64,000 bases of DNA from Panagrolaimus kolymaensis (taxonomy: Eukaryota > Nematoda > Chromadorea > Rhabditida > Panagrolaimidae). The stretch lies in assembly GCA_028622995.1 (NCBI GenBank), contig JAJQJQ010000021.1:1178001-1242000 (forward strand). The letters are read 5' to 3'. The position numbers and the translations under genes were made by a program. The notes under the pieces are model-generated. The model did no database searches, was not told the origin of the DNA, and saw only the letters and a program-made list of their open reading frames with translations. Shown here one piece after another: positions 1 to 12,100 of the stretch. Numbering within the stretch: the first letter of the stretch is position 1; every line of letters starts with the position of its first letter.

Positions 1-725
1 AAACAGTTTTTTTTTATAATTTTCAACAACAGAATTCAGTTTAAAAAATTAATAATATTTTATTGTTTGTATTTCGAAAATAATTTTTTTTTTAATATAT
101 TATTTATAAACATAATGATCAGTTTTTATGTAAAAGTTAGAATTTTTTAATGAATTTATTACTGTTTATGCTAAAACATCGAAATCAGTTATAAATCTTC
201 TAAAAAACTTTTAAAAAAGGAACAATTAAATGTGTTTTAAACAAAGATTTCAGTTTTAAATATTCAAAATACATATTTTATTTATTAGGATTTTGAGGAT
301 AGCTTTCAAAATTTAAAAATCCACAAAAGCTACGGCTAAAGCAGTTTTTATGTCTAAATTAAAAAAAAGTTTGCCTTGCTTGTCCTAGTTTTCTTCTCAT
401 TAAAACAATGAAAGTTTGTTAAATATTTTGTGAAATGAGCAATAAAAAAGGAGCTCAAGAAAAGTAACAGTTTTTTTAAACTTTTTATTAATTAAGATGA
501 AAAAATATATTTTCAGTTTTTCCAAGATAATAAAAAAGCTTTCTAAAAAAAAGGTTTTTTTGAATCTGTTTGTCCGATTAAGTAGCAGTTTTCCTAATTA
601 ATCAAAATCAAAGAAAAAATGCTGACTCATTTTTTTCTTAACAAACGTCCGTCCTCCTGATAACAGTTTAAAAAAACCTTTCTAAAAATAAAAATAAATT
701 ACGCCCCCTCCATTTTCTTTTTCAG
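1..725. other. Non-coding flank or intron upstream of the chemoreceptor exons
   Basis: I see no convincing exon here. The chemoreceptor model begins at a splice acceptor at 726, so the 5' exon or exons (first transmembrane helix or helices) should lie here or outside the window. The stretch is AT-rich. It carries nine copies of the hexamer CAGTTT, all on the + strand, for example at 4, 37, 120, 251, 342, 468, 514, 586 and 664. This density is not matched elsewhere in the window; see the finding. Confidence 0.5.
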
Positions 726-2894
726 ATATTATTTAAATACATGTTTTTTTCCATTTGTTATTTTATTTACCATTCAATCAATATACGTATCATTTTCATA
801 TTTATTATATCGAGATCCAACACGATTTGATTATAAATTAATTAGATTATCTCTAACTTTTACATCGAATCAATTAAGGCTTTCATTATTAACTACCGTA
901 ATCGAGAGAACCATAGCAACAATATATTTAGAAAAATATGGTAAATATTCTGGAAGTATCACTCTTTATTTTATTTTATGCTTTTCATCATTTTTTTTAT
1001 CCGCCGCTTATTTTACTTCGAATATGCTTTGTAAGTTTTGGAAAAAAAAGAAGAAATTATAAAGGGATTTTGAAATTAAAAGTCTTTTTGCTATTCACAG
1101 CAATATTCAAATCGAGTTTTAAAAAAAAAGCAATTTGGCCCGAATCAACTAATTCTACCAGTTTCATGTAATTTTTAAGAAATTTTTGTCGTTAACTTTT
1201 TTGCTGTAAATACAAACATCAGTAAAAAAATATTTTTTATCGCTATAAAAACAAAGATTTTTGTAACAAATTTTTCGCTTTTGTCCCGGATTCTATTTAA
1301 TGCCCGTTCAATTTATTTGGAAACAGTTTACAAAAATAGGCAAATGTTTTTTTTAAAATCTAATTATTGTTTGTTGAATAAAAGTTTTCAAAAATATTAT
1401 AATTTTCATTGCAGTTTAAAAAAAGTTTACTCAAGCTTTAAAAATAAATAATTTTCTATAATTTGCGCCAAATTATCCATAAAGTTACACAATCCTAAAA
1501 TTTAAATTCTTATGTAATATTTTCAAGATAAAGAAACGACGTTAAAAAATCGGGACCAGTTTAAATAAAATAAATAAAAAAAGGAAAAAATATTTCTTTT
1601 CAGTTTTCTTTATATTAATTTTTTTGTTTTTCGTTTTTTCAAAAACTGAGTTAGTTTCCTAAAAAAATTTCCAACTCAATTAACCGCAGTTTAATTTTTT
1701 AGTTAAAAATTATTTTTATTATTCCACAGTTTTAAATCCATATTTTTCATTTTTAGGGATATTTGATGAAAGTAATCAATTTGGCTACCTTGTTACTGTA
1801 TATTTATTAATTGTGATTCATATTTTTACGCTAATTATTTGTCGAATTTTGCATGTTAAAAGTCAAAAAATGTATAAACTTTTAGCTTATCGAGTTTCTT
1901 TGAGACGAAGGCATCAGGTGAGAAAAGGCGGAGGAGGATGGAGGAAGCCATGTTCTTTGAAATAATTTTTAGATATAAATTTAAATTTCAAACATCAAAA
2001 TCAGAAAAAAAAATTTTAGATTGTTGTAAACATAAAAATTTTGACATTTTTATGGCCATTTATTCTTATTTTCTCAGCATTAGGTCCAATTGGACCTTTT
2101 ATGGTTTGGTTGTATCATGTTATTACAAGGAATGAATCGCCTTTTGGAATTTTACAAACGGTAAGTAAGGCTACAGAAAAGAAAAACTGAATTTTGCGAA
2201 AGTTTATTGGGAAGATTAAAAAATAATTAAAGGTTGATTGAAAGAAATAAAAATGCCTTTCCCAGAAATAAAAAACTTAAAACTGTAGCTTCAGTGTTGC
2301 ACATAAAAAACTTTTTTTTTGTGTTTTGCTACAGCGCAATAAAAAAAAAAATTCATCAATCACATTTTTTGCAAGTGTTGTTAAAAATAAATATAAAAAA
2401 CTTAATCGTAAACAAATTTACTTTTTTTTTTACATTTTAATTCTAAGCACTGCATTTTTAATTCTTATAATTATCCTTTATCCCCAAAGAGAATACGGTA
2501 CCAAATTTTTTTAACCTTCCATTACGCAGATTTTTTTCAAAAAAAAGGAAGAAAGTAAATAAAGAAGTGTGCTGCTTGCTTTGTTTACGTAGGAGAAAAA
2601 GAAGAAAATTATTATAATTATTTATTTCTAAATTTTGCACCCGGAATATTTTTTTTTAAAGATAAATTTAACAAATAATTATTTATAAATGTTTATTTTT
2701 AGTTTTATAATGCGACATTTATAATAATGATGATATTTCGAATGAAATATATTTATAAATGCGATGAACATTTGGCTTATCAGGATGGATTGAGAATGAG
2801 AATTATGTCGGTTACAAGTCCGCTTGGACAAATTTTACCAACATCAATAAGTCCAGAAATATATTTTCAAGAATTAAAAAAACAATGGTCTTAA
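726..2894 (+). CDS. Nematode serpentine chemoreceptor, Sre/Sra-superfamily-like (5' incomplete)
   Basis: Seven-transmembrane G-protein-coupled receptor of the nematode chemosensory type, expected in sensory-neuron membranes. Visible exons are 726-1030, 1757-1917, 2020-2160 and 2703-2894 (stop TAA). All junctions are GT..AG and keep frame. The first visible exon has a hydrophobic helix and then the motif IERTIAT, the E-R-x-x-A signature of Sre/Srab-like receptors, followed by another helix. The second exon carries a helix ending in a basic loop (KLLAYRVSLRRRHQ). The third has a Pro-rich helix (GPIGPFMVW). The last ends PEIYFQELKKQWS, resembling Sre tails. The start codon and first helix are not found, so the gene is partial or begins upstream of the window. 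The subfamily (sre, srab, sra) is inferred from motifs only. Confidence 0.7.
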
Positions 2895-3220
2895 ACTGGA
2901 ATTGGAAGTTAAATGGCTGCGGAAATCGAAAAAAACATTCTTCAAAAAACCAAAAACATAACCACAGCTGCCACACCAAATGATTGCAAAAGGAATATAA
3001 AAAAAACTGTCTTGGTCAATTCATAAACTAGGTTTTATTTAAATATTTAATTTAAAAAAACTGTGATATGATAGAATTTTCTTTCCTTTTATTATTTGGA
3101 AATTGTTTGATAAAACTATTCTTGTTAAAATCAATTTTTAAAACAAAATAAATTTTTAAAAATGGGAAGAAAAAAACTGCACAAAAAATTGATAAACATG
3201 GTTGGTGTGGAGTTGTATCA

Positions 3221-3518
3221 ATGGCGATGGGAAAATCATTAAGCTTCACTGAAGCTGTGGGAAGAGTAAAAGAATGGCAATTTCGTTCAGCAAGTTTTGG
3301 TTCAACTAATTCTCCTCGAAGAAAACATGGTTCCATTACGAGTAAAAGTACACTCAATGATTTTAAAGCATATTTAAACGAAGAAAAATTAAAGAAAACA
3401 ATGTAAACTCCGTAAACATTCAAGACAGTTAAAAATTAATATTTTTAGGAAAGGTGGTGGTAGTTCCGCAACAATTGCGTCAAAAAATGTTCCAAAAATT
3501 ACAGAAACCCAATGTTAA
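3221..3518 (+). CDS. Small basic protein of unknown function (two exons)
   Basis: I do not recognise this protein. Two exons, 3221-3402 and 3449-3518, join across AT|gtaaac...tttttag|G. They give about 83 residues rich in Ser, Lys and Gly, with a Gly-Gly-Gly-Ser-Ser run after the junction and a C-terminal Cys. The open frame extends upstream of the chosen ATG (residues HGWCGVVSMAM) to a stop near 3150. Translation could therefore begin in an earlier exon. A candidate is a 33-codon ORF at 2913-3014 just after the chemoreceptor stop; splicing it via a GT at 2999 to an AG near 3165 keeps frame, but that acceptor is poor. No signal peptide or transmembrane segment is visible. Support is the frame-preserving intron and non-repetitive composition. 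Confidence 0.4.
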
Positions 3519-4673
3519 ACTATTAACTTTTAAAAACGCATTAACCCTTTACTCAATCAAATAAGATTTCAAATAAAAACTTTGTAAAAAGCATCCAAAA
3601 AATTAAGTAAATTCAAAATTTATTTATCCAATTTTAATAAAAAAAAACAAAAAAAAACAATCCCGTTTATTATTATCTTGTTAAACGAACTCGATCGACG
3701 TCGATAAAAGAAAAAAAGTTTTGGAGAAAGATTTTTTTGAAAAGCAAAAAACACAAAAAAAAATTGAAGAAAAAAAGATATAGTTTTGATTTGAGAAATG
3801 CAAACGCAACAAAATGAATCTTAAACCCTTGGTTAAACCTTTGAAGGGAGAAAATTCACAAAAAACCATTACGACGTTTGGAAGAAAGATAATTTACAAC
3901 AAACAAACAAAAAATGCCGAAAATGAAAGACGGAAAAATAATGAATGGTTTTTCGCTTTTTAATCGAAAAAAAGAATCAAAAAACTGTAAATACATAAAT
4001 AACAAAAACAGTTAAAAGCTCAGACTTTATGAAATCTGGGCGCGACTCCACTTCAACAATGTTCCTCCTTCTGATGATAAGCCATCAGCAAAAAAGAAAA
4101 GAAAAAGTTTTCATGTTGTGAAGAAGCTCTTTTTGTTTATGTTTGAAAAGCCTTCTTCATAGGTGCATTAAATTATTTTTTAACCATCTTCCTTATATCA
4201 CCAAACCTCCTGGTAATACGCCTTCATTATTTTATTCCAAAATGCACTGTCGATATTCTTTCTCTATCATTATTTTGTAAGAAAACATTGCCTTTTCTGA
4301 AGGAACATACATACATATTTACTCCGTGGGTTTACAGAAAAACAACAAAAAGAGACTTCTTTATTTGCCCCAAACGCCGATAAAAAAAAATAGTATTCTG
4401 CCTTCTTTGAACAAAAAATAACTGCTTGTATCGGTGATTTTTTCTTGCATTAAATTTCAAAACAACACAGTTAGTTGCTTTTAATAAAAAAAAAATCCAA
4501 AAGTATGTACTAATACCTATTTTACAGGCAAGGCTCACTAAACAGCAATACAAAGAAGAAGGCTCAAGAATTGGAAATAGGATGTGAAAAAAAGAACATA
4601 AAATAATAAGTTTATTTATTCAATACAATAAAATTACACACATAATAAATACATAATTACAATTTATTACATT
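3519..4673. other. Intergenic, with possible short coding islands
   Basis: No full gene is supported. Two + strand stretches read like protein but are not joined into a model. One is an open frame at about 3793-3963 (ATG at 3814, about 50 residues, Lys/Asn-rich). The other is about 4020-4160, ending in TAG, with residues such as ARLHFNNVPPSDDKPSAKKK. The rest is A/T-run-rich spacer. Confidence 0.3.
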
Positions 4674-6225
4674 TTAACATGGTTGAGGAAGAGGTTTTTC
4701 AGCAGCACCATTTGATTCAGTATCTTCCCATAAACGATTTCTTTCAATTATCATCTTCTTAACTGACGGCTAAAAAATAAGCATAAAGTAAAGTCACAAA
4801 ATTGAAGGCAACATACCCTGTTTGGAACAAAAGCAACTAATTGACAATGAAGATTTGCATCTATTTTTAAAGCAGCTCCAGCATTTTGATACAGATTGCA
4901 ATATGATGGTGCAGAGAACATAGTTATCAGATGACGATCAGCAAAGAACCAAAAACCATCGACGCACATTTGATGAGCACGAACAATAAGGTCAAGATTG
5001 AGTCGACGACAAGTTTCATGGACGATCTAAAAATGAAAGGTTATGAAGAAATAAAGAAATGAGACGCTTACTTTATCACCAAAAACGAAGCCACTTCCAC
5101 GTGCACTCGCTCTCCAAAATTGAACTGTTGGATCAGGATCGGCCTAAAAATTTTCAAGTCTTATAAATTTCAAAGTTAATCAACCACTTGCACAATAAAG
5201 TCATCAAAAAAAGTTAACTTACCCAAAGCATATCATTGATAACACCTTTGAATGGATTTTTGAGTGGCTTCTTAACAGATTTGATATCATTCAAAGATTC
5301 AAATGATGGACTTAGACCACCATGCATACAAAGAATTCTTTCATCTATTACAGCCGCTATTGGCATTTCATTGAACGCATGATTGAACATAGACCAAATA
5401 AGCGAAGCTTGATAATCATCACCCAAGACAAGATTTAATTCATCAATGAAACCATATTTTGAATTAACTCGAGAACATTCATGGTTGCCACGTAGAAGAT
5501 AAATTGTATTCGGATATTGTATTTTGTAGCACATCAAGAGGATCATACATTCAAGCGACATTCGACCTCTGAAAATTAACCAATTCATAAATCATCTGTA
5601 TCACAACGATATTTCATCCACAAATATGTCAACAACAAAAACTCCACATTAACTTACCGATCAACATAATCACCAAGAAATAAATATCGTTGTGTTGGAG
5701 GTCGACCCATGAGTAAGAACATGTTGATGAGATCATTGTATTGGCCATGAATGTCTCCAATAATAATCATTGGTGCCCGTATTTCTAAGAGAGTTGATTC
5801 AGCTTTAAAAACTTCAGTTGCAGCAAGAATGATGGCTTTGATTTCAGCAAGTTTGTAGTTCATTCGATGAATACCAGGTGCTATAACATCATAATGACGA
5901 TCAAGAAGTTTCGGAATATCGATATCTTCAATTTTGACTTCAGGTTCTTCCATCGGATCATCACCTCCTATGAATAAATTCATGAGTTTGCTCATGATTG
6001 AATATTTCTTGGATGGTTCTTTTGTTGTTTCTTCAAAAGTTGAGTTTTGAGTGGGTTCCAGGTTTAATGATGCACTAAAAAAAGGTGTGATTAGATTGAA
6101 AGAAAACATAAAAACAAAAAGAGGACTTACTCTCTTAATGAAAGCACCCCAGTTGATTGAACATCCTTGGTATAAATTTGAGAGCGTTTTTTAGATTGGC
6201 CTTTTTTGCTTGTAGGAGATGTCAT
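4674..6225 (-). CDS. PP1-like serine/threonine protein phosphatase, divergent
   Basis: Catalytic subunit of the PPP family, hydrolysing phosphoserine and phosphothreonine with a two-metal centre. Six exons (6225-6131, 6074-5658, 5568-5223, 5143-5072, 5026-4817, 4769-4674) give 411 residues. All catalytic signatures are intact: GDIHGQ, GDYVDRG split across an intron, RGNHE, the metal-binding His of CMHGGLSP, and RAHQ. PP1 catalytic subunits are about 330 residues; this one has an extra N-terminal stretch of roughly 80 residues rich in Ser, Thr and Lys. The C-terminal lobe departs from canonical PP1: SAPSYC replaces SAPNYC, and the segment before it is MCVDGFWFFADRH. Nematodes carry many lineage-specific PP1 paralogues, often germline or sperm expressed. 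Assignment to that class is inference; the enzyme family is clear. Confidence 0.9.
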
Positions 6226-7014
6226 GTTGAAAAGAAAATACGACGACCTTTCTTTCAAATGCAAAGAAGTTGAAAATGATGGAAATGAGAAGAAGAAAGC
6301 AAAACAAAGTGATTTTTTTTCTTATAAAATTTGAATATTTTATGAAATCCTTCTTGAAATGATCCAAATGCTTGTGAAAATGAATGAATGAAAAAAAATT
6401 AATGACAGAGAAAGAATGGCTTCATATGGTTGAACGGCAAAATGAAGCTGAAAGAGGCAAACTTTTCTCGATTTTTCTCATTTTTTACTTTTGTTTGTTC
6501 AATGTTTTTTTTTGCTTGCTTATTTAGTGTTGTTACTTCCATCGTGTTGGAATCTAAATTAAGTTAATAATTGTATTGAATCATGGTCGATTAATCCTCA
6601 GCAAACGGCAAAAAATGAAAACACCAAAAGCGCTTTTTTTTAAAGAGCCAAATCTGGTTATAATTTTTTAAAATTACTTTAAAGCTTTTTTGATCAAACA
6701 AGTTTATAATTTTGTATTTATAAATACTTCGTTGTGTTTAAAGTTTTACACTCAACTTTATTTACGCTTCTTATGCTTTTTGCGTTTCAAATTAAACCTC
6801 ATCAGTAACTTTTCTGTCCACAAAGTTTATTGACTACTATTATCTCGTCGAACGATGCGTGCAGTGATTTTATCCTTTTATTGTTTATTCGATAGACATC
6901 GATTTAGGCTAAATAAAACTCTTGAAAGCTTTGAGCCTACTTTTTCATTTTCATTATTTTTTTTACAATCATTGAAGGGCATTAATTTTACAAATTAGCC
7001 ACCACAAAGTTTGT

Positions 7015-7748
7015 TCAAGGAAGAGATGGGTAGAAATGACTTCGCTGTGGCTATTTTAAGTATGGAAACATTTATGATTTGTTTATACCAAAACAAAACT
7101 TACTTTTATTTCTAACTTTGAAATACCATGACCATATTCGAAAACTTTTGCTGCTTTGAATTCTTTGGATTTCCTATCAAAAACAAGCCAAACAATTGAA
7201 AAACCACCATAACCAATTTTGCATATAACACGATAATTATTACTGAAAAAGATATTCATAGTAAATAAAAAAAAGTAAATAAAAAATTTACGTCTTATTA
7301 AACAATCGTGAACCAACAGTAACCATGAGTATTGTATGTTCATTAAATTTTGTTTCATCTTCTTGGATATTTTTTGTAAAAACGGTCAAATTAGGATTGA
7401 TATTCCCTAGCTCTATTGCAATTTCTTTTGATAAATTAGATTGATATGGTTGTAGCACTTAAAATTTATAACAGTTTCCTTTTTTAATAATTTTTTAGGT
7501 TGTAATATTTAATAGCAACCTCGACACTCCATTACAAGAAAAAGCTTTTTCTCAAAAATAAAAAAAGCAAATACAAAAATTATGTTATAATAAAACTCAC
7601 CAGAAGGTTTGTCAGCTATCCGACTTTTTTCCATTGGTTGATCTCCTATATCACTTTGAAGTCCTGGTACACACTTCTTTTTTCTTGTAAAATAAGCCAT
7701 TTCATAAAATATTATTATAACAAAAATCAGCAAAGTAAATGAAAGCAT
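7015..7748 (-). CDS. Truncated SRPK-like protein kinase (N-lobe only), possible pseudogene
   Basis: Four exons (7748-7601, 7457-7292, 7242-7104, 7050-7015) join in frame to 162 codons. The protein has the start of a kinase domain: NNYRVICKIGYGGFSIVWLVFD matches the glycine loop of SR-protein kinases in two pieces (NNYRVICKIG, GFSIVWL). It also has the beta-3 Lys (AAKVF) and a possible alpha-C Glu. The frame then ends at TGA after 11 more residues. HRD, DFG and the whole C-lobe are missing, and I find no continuation down to 6226. An upstream in-frame Met at 7748 adds a hydrophobic N-terminus; the alternative start at 7700 lacks it. Either a decayed kinase copy or a genuinely truncated gene. 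The intact splice frame argues against old decay. Confidence 0.5.
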
Positions 7749-9125
7749 ATAATTTGAAATTCATTAAAAAATGAACCTAGAAAATTTAAAAGTAAATTTA
7801 GACATCTTTGAAATGCAAAATACAAATTTAATAATACAATATTTTTTTAGTGAAAGCTAAATAATTTGGTTTAGAACCAACGTTGACAAATTCATAAGTT
7901 AATAAGGACGCCACTTCTTATTCTTATTTTATCGACGACATTTGCAATTCAACAAATTGTTGAAGCTGCTTCTGAATCACAAATACTTTTATCGCATCGC
8001 TGTTAACTGTATGAGCAAATAGAATCTTTAAAGATGGAACATGCTTCAATAACTGGGGAATCTCCTTCAAATTATGAATGTTTGATCAACTTTGGGGCAA
8101 AAGATAAAGGTTTTGCAGAATTGTGCAACTTTTTGATATTTACAAAAACGTTTGTTCAAATTAACTTTAATTTTTATTGTTTTTTATTTTGATAAATAAT
8201 TTTTGTTGTTGTTGGCCTCATCCATTAGTTCAAAAAGTTTAAGCTGGTGATCGAAATTTTTTTGATAAATTTTGAAGCTTTTTTAGCCTCATTATCGTTC
8301 TAACAGCCTTTTAGCCTTTACGCAATCAAAGCATTCTTCTGTATCACAGCTTTATTATTTTATTCGTTCATTTTTTTTTCTTTCATTCTTTTGTTCAAAA
8401 GCATTTTTGTATTTATTTATTGCAAGTTTTATAAAAATATAACAAACTAAGAGATGACTATCACCAAACACAATAAAACTTTACACAAAAAAAAAACAAA
8501 AAATAATTTGAATAAGAAAAAGGCACAATTTTTATTTTATTTTTTTACATCCTTTAAGGCACTTTAAGGCAACGCGCAAAAAAATTATTTCGAATCAATA
8601 CTGGAGAAAGAAAAAAGACTTAACAAAAATGATAATAAAATTTTTTTAGGAAATTGTTTCAAGGCACAAAAAACTTATAAAAACAAAGTGAAAATTCTTG
8701 AAACAACAAAGTAAAATAAAAAAAGGAAGAAAGTAGTGTGAATCCTTAAAACATATTTTTTTTATATATAAGAGCCTGAACAACTGGGATTTTAAGAAAT
8801 AAACAAAAAAAATTAAGACTAAAAAAATATTCGAAAGAAAAAAGTTGCGTAAAAAAATGATACAAAACAAAAAAAAGTTAGATAATCTCATTGCAATCAA
8901 ATTTGGAAAGGAATTAATGGAAACGATTTCGCCGGGACAAAATACATAAAAAAGAGCATCTTTTTAATGTTGTTGTGTACAAAAAAAATTAAAAATTGTT
9001 ATGCGTAAAAATTATTTTTCAAGAGATCCATTTTTAAATAAATTTTCATGTTTCAATTAATTTTTTTTGTGATGTCATGAAAGAGGATTTCATACATATT
9101 CGATTAGAACACTGCTGCCACACGT
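7749..9125. other. Intergenic; one coding-like remnant on the minus strand
   Basis: Mostly A/T-rich spacer. Minus-strand positions 8085-7924 are open for 53 codons ending in TAA. They read like real protein (LKEIPQLLKHVPSLKILFAH, then QKQLQQFVELQMSS), with alternating Leu spacing reminiscent of an LRR or F-box-associated C-terminus. An in-frame TGA lies just upstream and no clean acceptor is seen. It may be the last exon of a decayed gene. Nothing else is supported. Confidence 0.3.
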
Positions 9126-12100
9126 TTATTTTAATGAATTTTGAGCTTCTGCTAATTGAGTTAATGCAGCGGTGGCTAAAATTTGTTGAAGAGACATATT
9201 TCCAAAATTGAAAGGAAATAAATTTGATAATGGATTATTATTATCATTATCATTGTTGTTGGAATTATTGCTGCTGCTATTATTGGATGATTGATTATTA
9301 TTATTTAAAAATGAATTAGCCATATTTGAACCTGAAAGAAAAAAGCCGCTGTTTAATAATTTTATATTTCTTTCATTTTTTCTTAGTTTTCGATTATGTA
9401 TTAACTTTTTTTTTATTAATTAGCATACCTTCCCTTTAATTTTTTTTGAGGTGTTGTTAGTAATTTAATTGGCTACACATGTTAGTAAAGAAGAAAATGA
9501 AGAAAAAAAAATTGTACCACTTTCAATTTCGTTGTTATTATTTGAGTTACTCCCATCTTCAGCAGGTGCATATACAACGCCTTGAGGCATTTGATATAAT
9601 ATTCGATTATCAATTATTTCAGATTTAATATTATCTTTTGAATAATCCATATTTGATGATTCACCAGAAAGACCTAAAATCAAATATAAATATTTGGGGA
9701 TGGATAGATAGAAAATAAAAGAGAGGTGAATGGGGAATATTTTATGGTGTGCTTGAAATTTGTCTGTGAGGTTTAGTGAAGAAAAAAAAATATTTTTGAT
9801 CCAAATATGCTAATTTTTTTTGTTAGAAAAAATTCTTAGATAAAAAGGTTGTTAACTCACTTTGAAGCATAAAAGGCAGCAATGAACTTAATTGCTCTAA
9901 ATTAGGCGTGGAAATATCCATGGAATTTTGTTGTGATCGAGATTTATTATTATTATTGGATGATGATTGAGATTTTTGTGTTTGTTGTTGATTTTGTCGA
10001 GGTTTCTTTTGCATTACATTTTGCCGTTGTAAGCTTGCAGCTCTCAATGCATCTTTTAAAGTTTTTTGTAATAATTGTGGATCAGCCGAAGGTGGAATGG
10101 GTGATTTATTGGTGGTGATGATGGAATTATTATCTCCACCACCAAATGTTTCCATCACTGTATCAGGTGATTCATTGGTATCTGAATCATTATCCGAATC
10201 ACAATAATCTTCCACATTTAATGGCGAGGTTGAATGGGTGGAAGCTGATGAGACCATGGTTGGGAGACATAACTAAAAAAATTAATTTGTGAGTTTAGAG
10301 ATATTTTTTTGAATGAATATTTTCTTTTTTAATTTTTAAGAAATGTGTCGCCGGCCGAGTTTTAGAAATAGTTGCTTCATAAAAAAAATTTTTATTTGGG
10401 AATTGTATTCCAAATGCATTTTTTTTGTTGCCTTTTTTTATTGCTCCCTACTGTATTTCTTTCGATCCATCACACAAATGCTATATATAAACTTTCTTTT
10501 CCCTTTTTCATTTTTTTTTGCTTACGTAAAAAGAGTTTTTTTTTGTCAAGTCAAGTAAGTCTCAAGAAATAAAATGAAAAACTCTCGACTTGGAAATAAT
10601 AAGAAGACGAGACAAACAACACACCCATTGTCATTTATTTCCACAATGTTTAAGGTAAGCTTTCTTTCAAGTTTCAATCATCTCTCCTTCCAGGAAGCAT
10701 CAACAGCAAAAAAAAAAAGAATAAGTAGCTGCTAGCACAAATGTGGAAAACAAACAAAAAAATGCTTGTGACTTTTTTACTTTTTATTATTTCCGTCAAA
10801 AAAAGACAGAAAGAAAAACCTTTCAAGAGCTGTTGCTTCCTAAAAAAAAATTTTCTTCTTCAACTTTCTTTTTTTTTGTGTTCCTTGATTTTCGTTTGTG
10901 TATGTTTTTTTTAGGAAAGAAAGGAATGTTGAAGGAAAAGTTTTTGGAAAAAAAGGTCGCTTGCTACTGCTACTTGGTTTATTGTTGTCGATGCCTGTCA
11001 AGGGCTGTTCAATCTTTCTTTTTTTTACGTAAGAGAAAAGAAAGACACCCACATGCAATTGAAATAAAAAAAAAAACAAAAAAAAGGAGACAATTCCAAG
11101 ATCAAACTTTTTTTGCTTGCTTGCTCGCGTTATCGTTTGCTTCTTTTAGCGAAGCTTGATCCTTCTCCAACAAAAACCATAACTTATTTTCTTTGCCCGC
11201 CTAAATAGACATCGTTGGCTTTTCTCTGAAGAAAAGTTTTTTGGATCTCAAAAAAAATTCTAAAATGATGGAAATCCAGATGTGAAAAATTCCCGAAAAA
11301 AAGCAAATATTTTAACATTCAAAATTTTAATGGTAAAAATCATTAAAAAAGTGCTCTAAATTTTTTTATGAAATCGAAAAGAAAAAGTAAAAAATGAGTT
11401 TAAAAAGCAAATTTTGAAAGTTTGAGCTTCAAATGTCAAGTGCAGGTTATTATTATTCACGGAAATGTGTTTCTTAATTTTGGGTTTATTTTTAGACAAG
11501 ATGAACCACCAAGCTCGAAAAAAGGAAAACAATGACAAAGAATGATAATTTCCAAATGAGATAATTCAAAGTTCGCTAAAAATGTTTTCTTTTTGCATTT
11601 CCAAAAAACCCGACTAAATTACTGCGCAAAAACATTTTAACAAACTCCAACCAAATATAAAAAACTTCAACGCCAGCCTCCATCAATCCCCTTTCTTGGG
11701 CAATGGCTGGCATCGGCAACCTTTTATATTCATCCAATGCAACCAAATAACTAACAGCTGCAAATGGCCTTCTTTGTCTTGTCCGTTGTCTCTTTCTTAT
11801 TTTTCAAAGATACTGTAATTGCCTTTTTTGCATTTTTTCCTTTCTTAAAACATGTGTTGCTTGCAATTCCTCACTTTTCCATTTCTCTTTTTTTGTGCTC
11901 TTCCCTCTTTTTTTTTTATCTTTAAGGCTTTTCATTAAAATCCAAGCATATCCTCTTCCTTTATAAAAAAGCTCCATGAGAAAATTAGATATAGCAAATA
12001 CAAATAAATCAATCAACATTCCATTCCATCACATTCTTTATCCTTCTTCCTATCCCAATAAAGATAAACTTAAATTTCAGTGGGAAAAAAAAGTTTCTTA

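Noticed and set aside
3052..3423. 123-codon minus frame opposite the small unknown gene
   Set aside because: Mostly complement of the + exon and flanking A/T sequence; the + frame has a frame-preserving intron and this one has no support.
10743..11159. 138-codon + frame inside the large unc-120 intron
   Set aside because: Lys/Phe/Arg-rich translation of A/T runs with an overlapping antisense frame of similar kind; no motif and no splice context.
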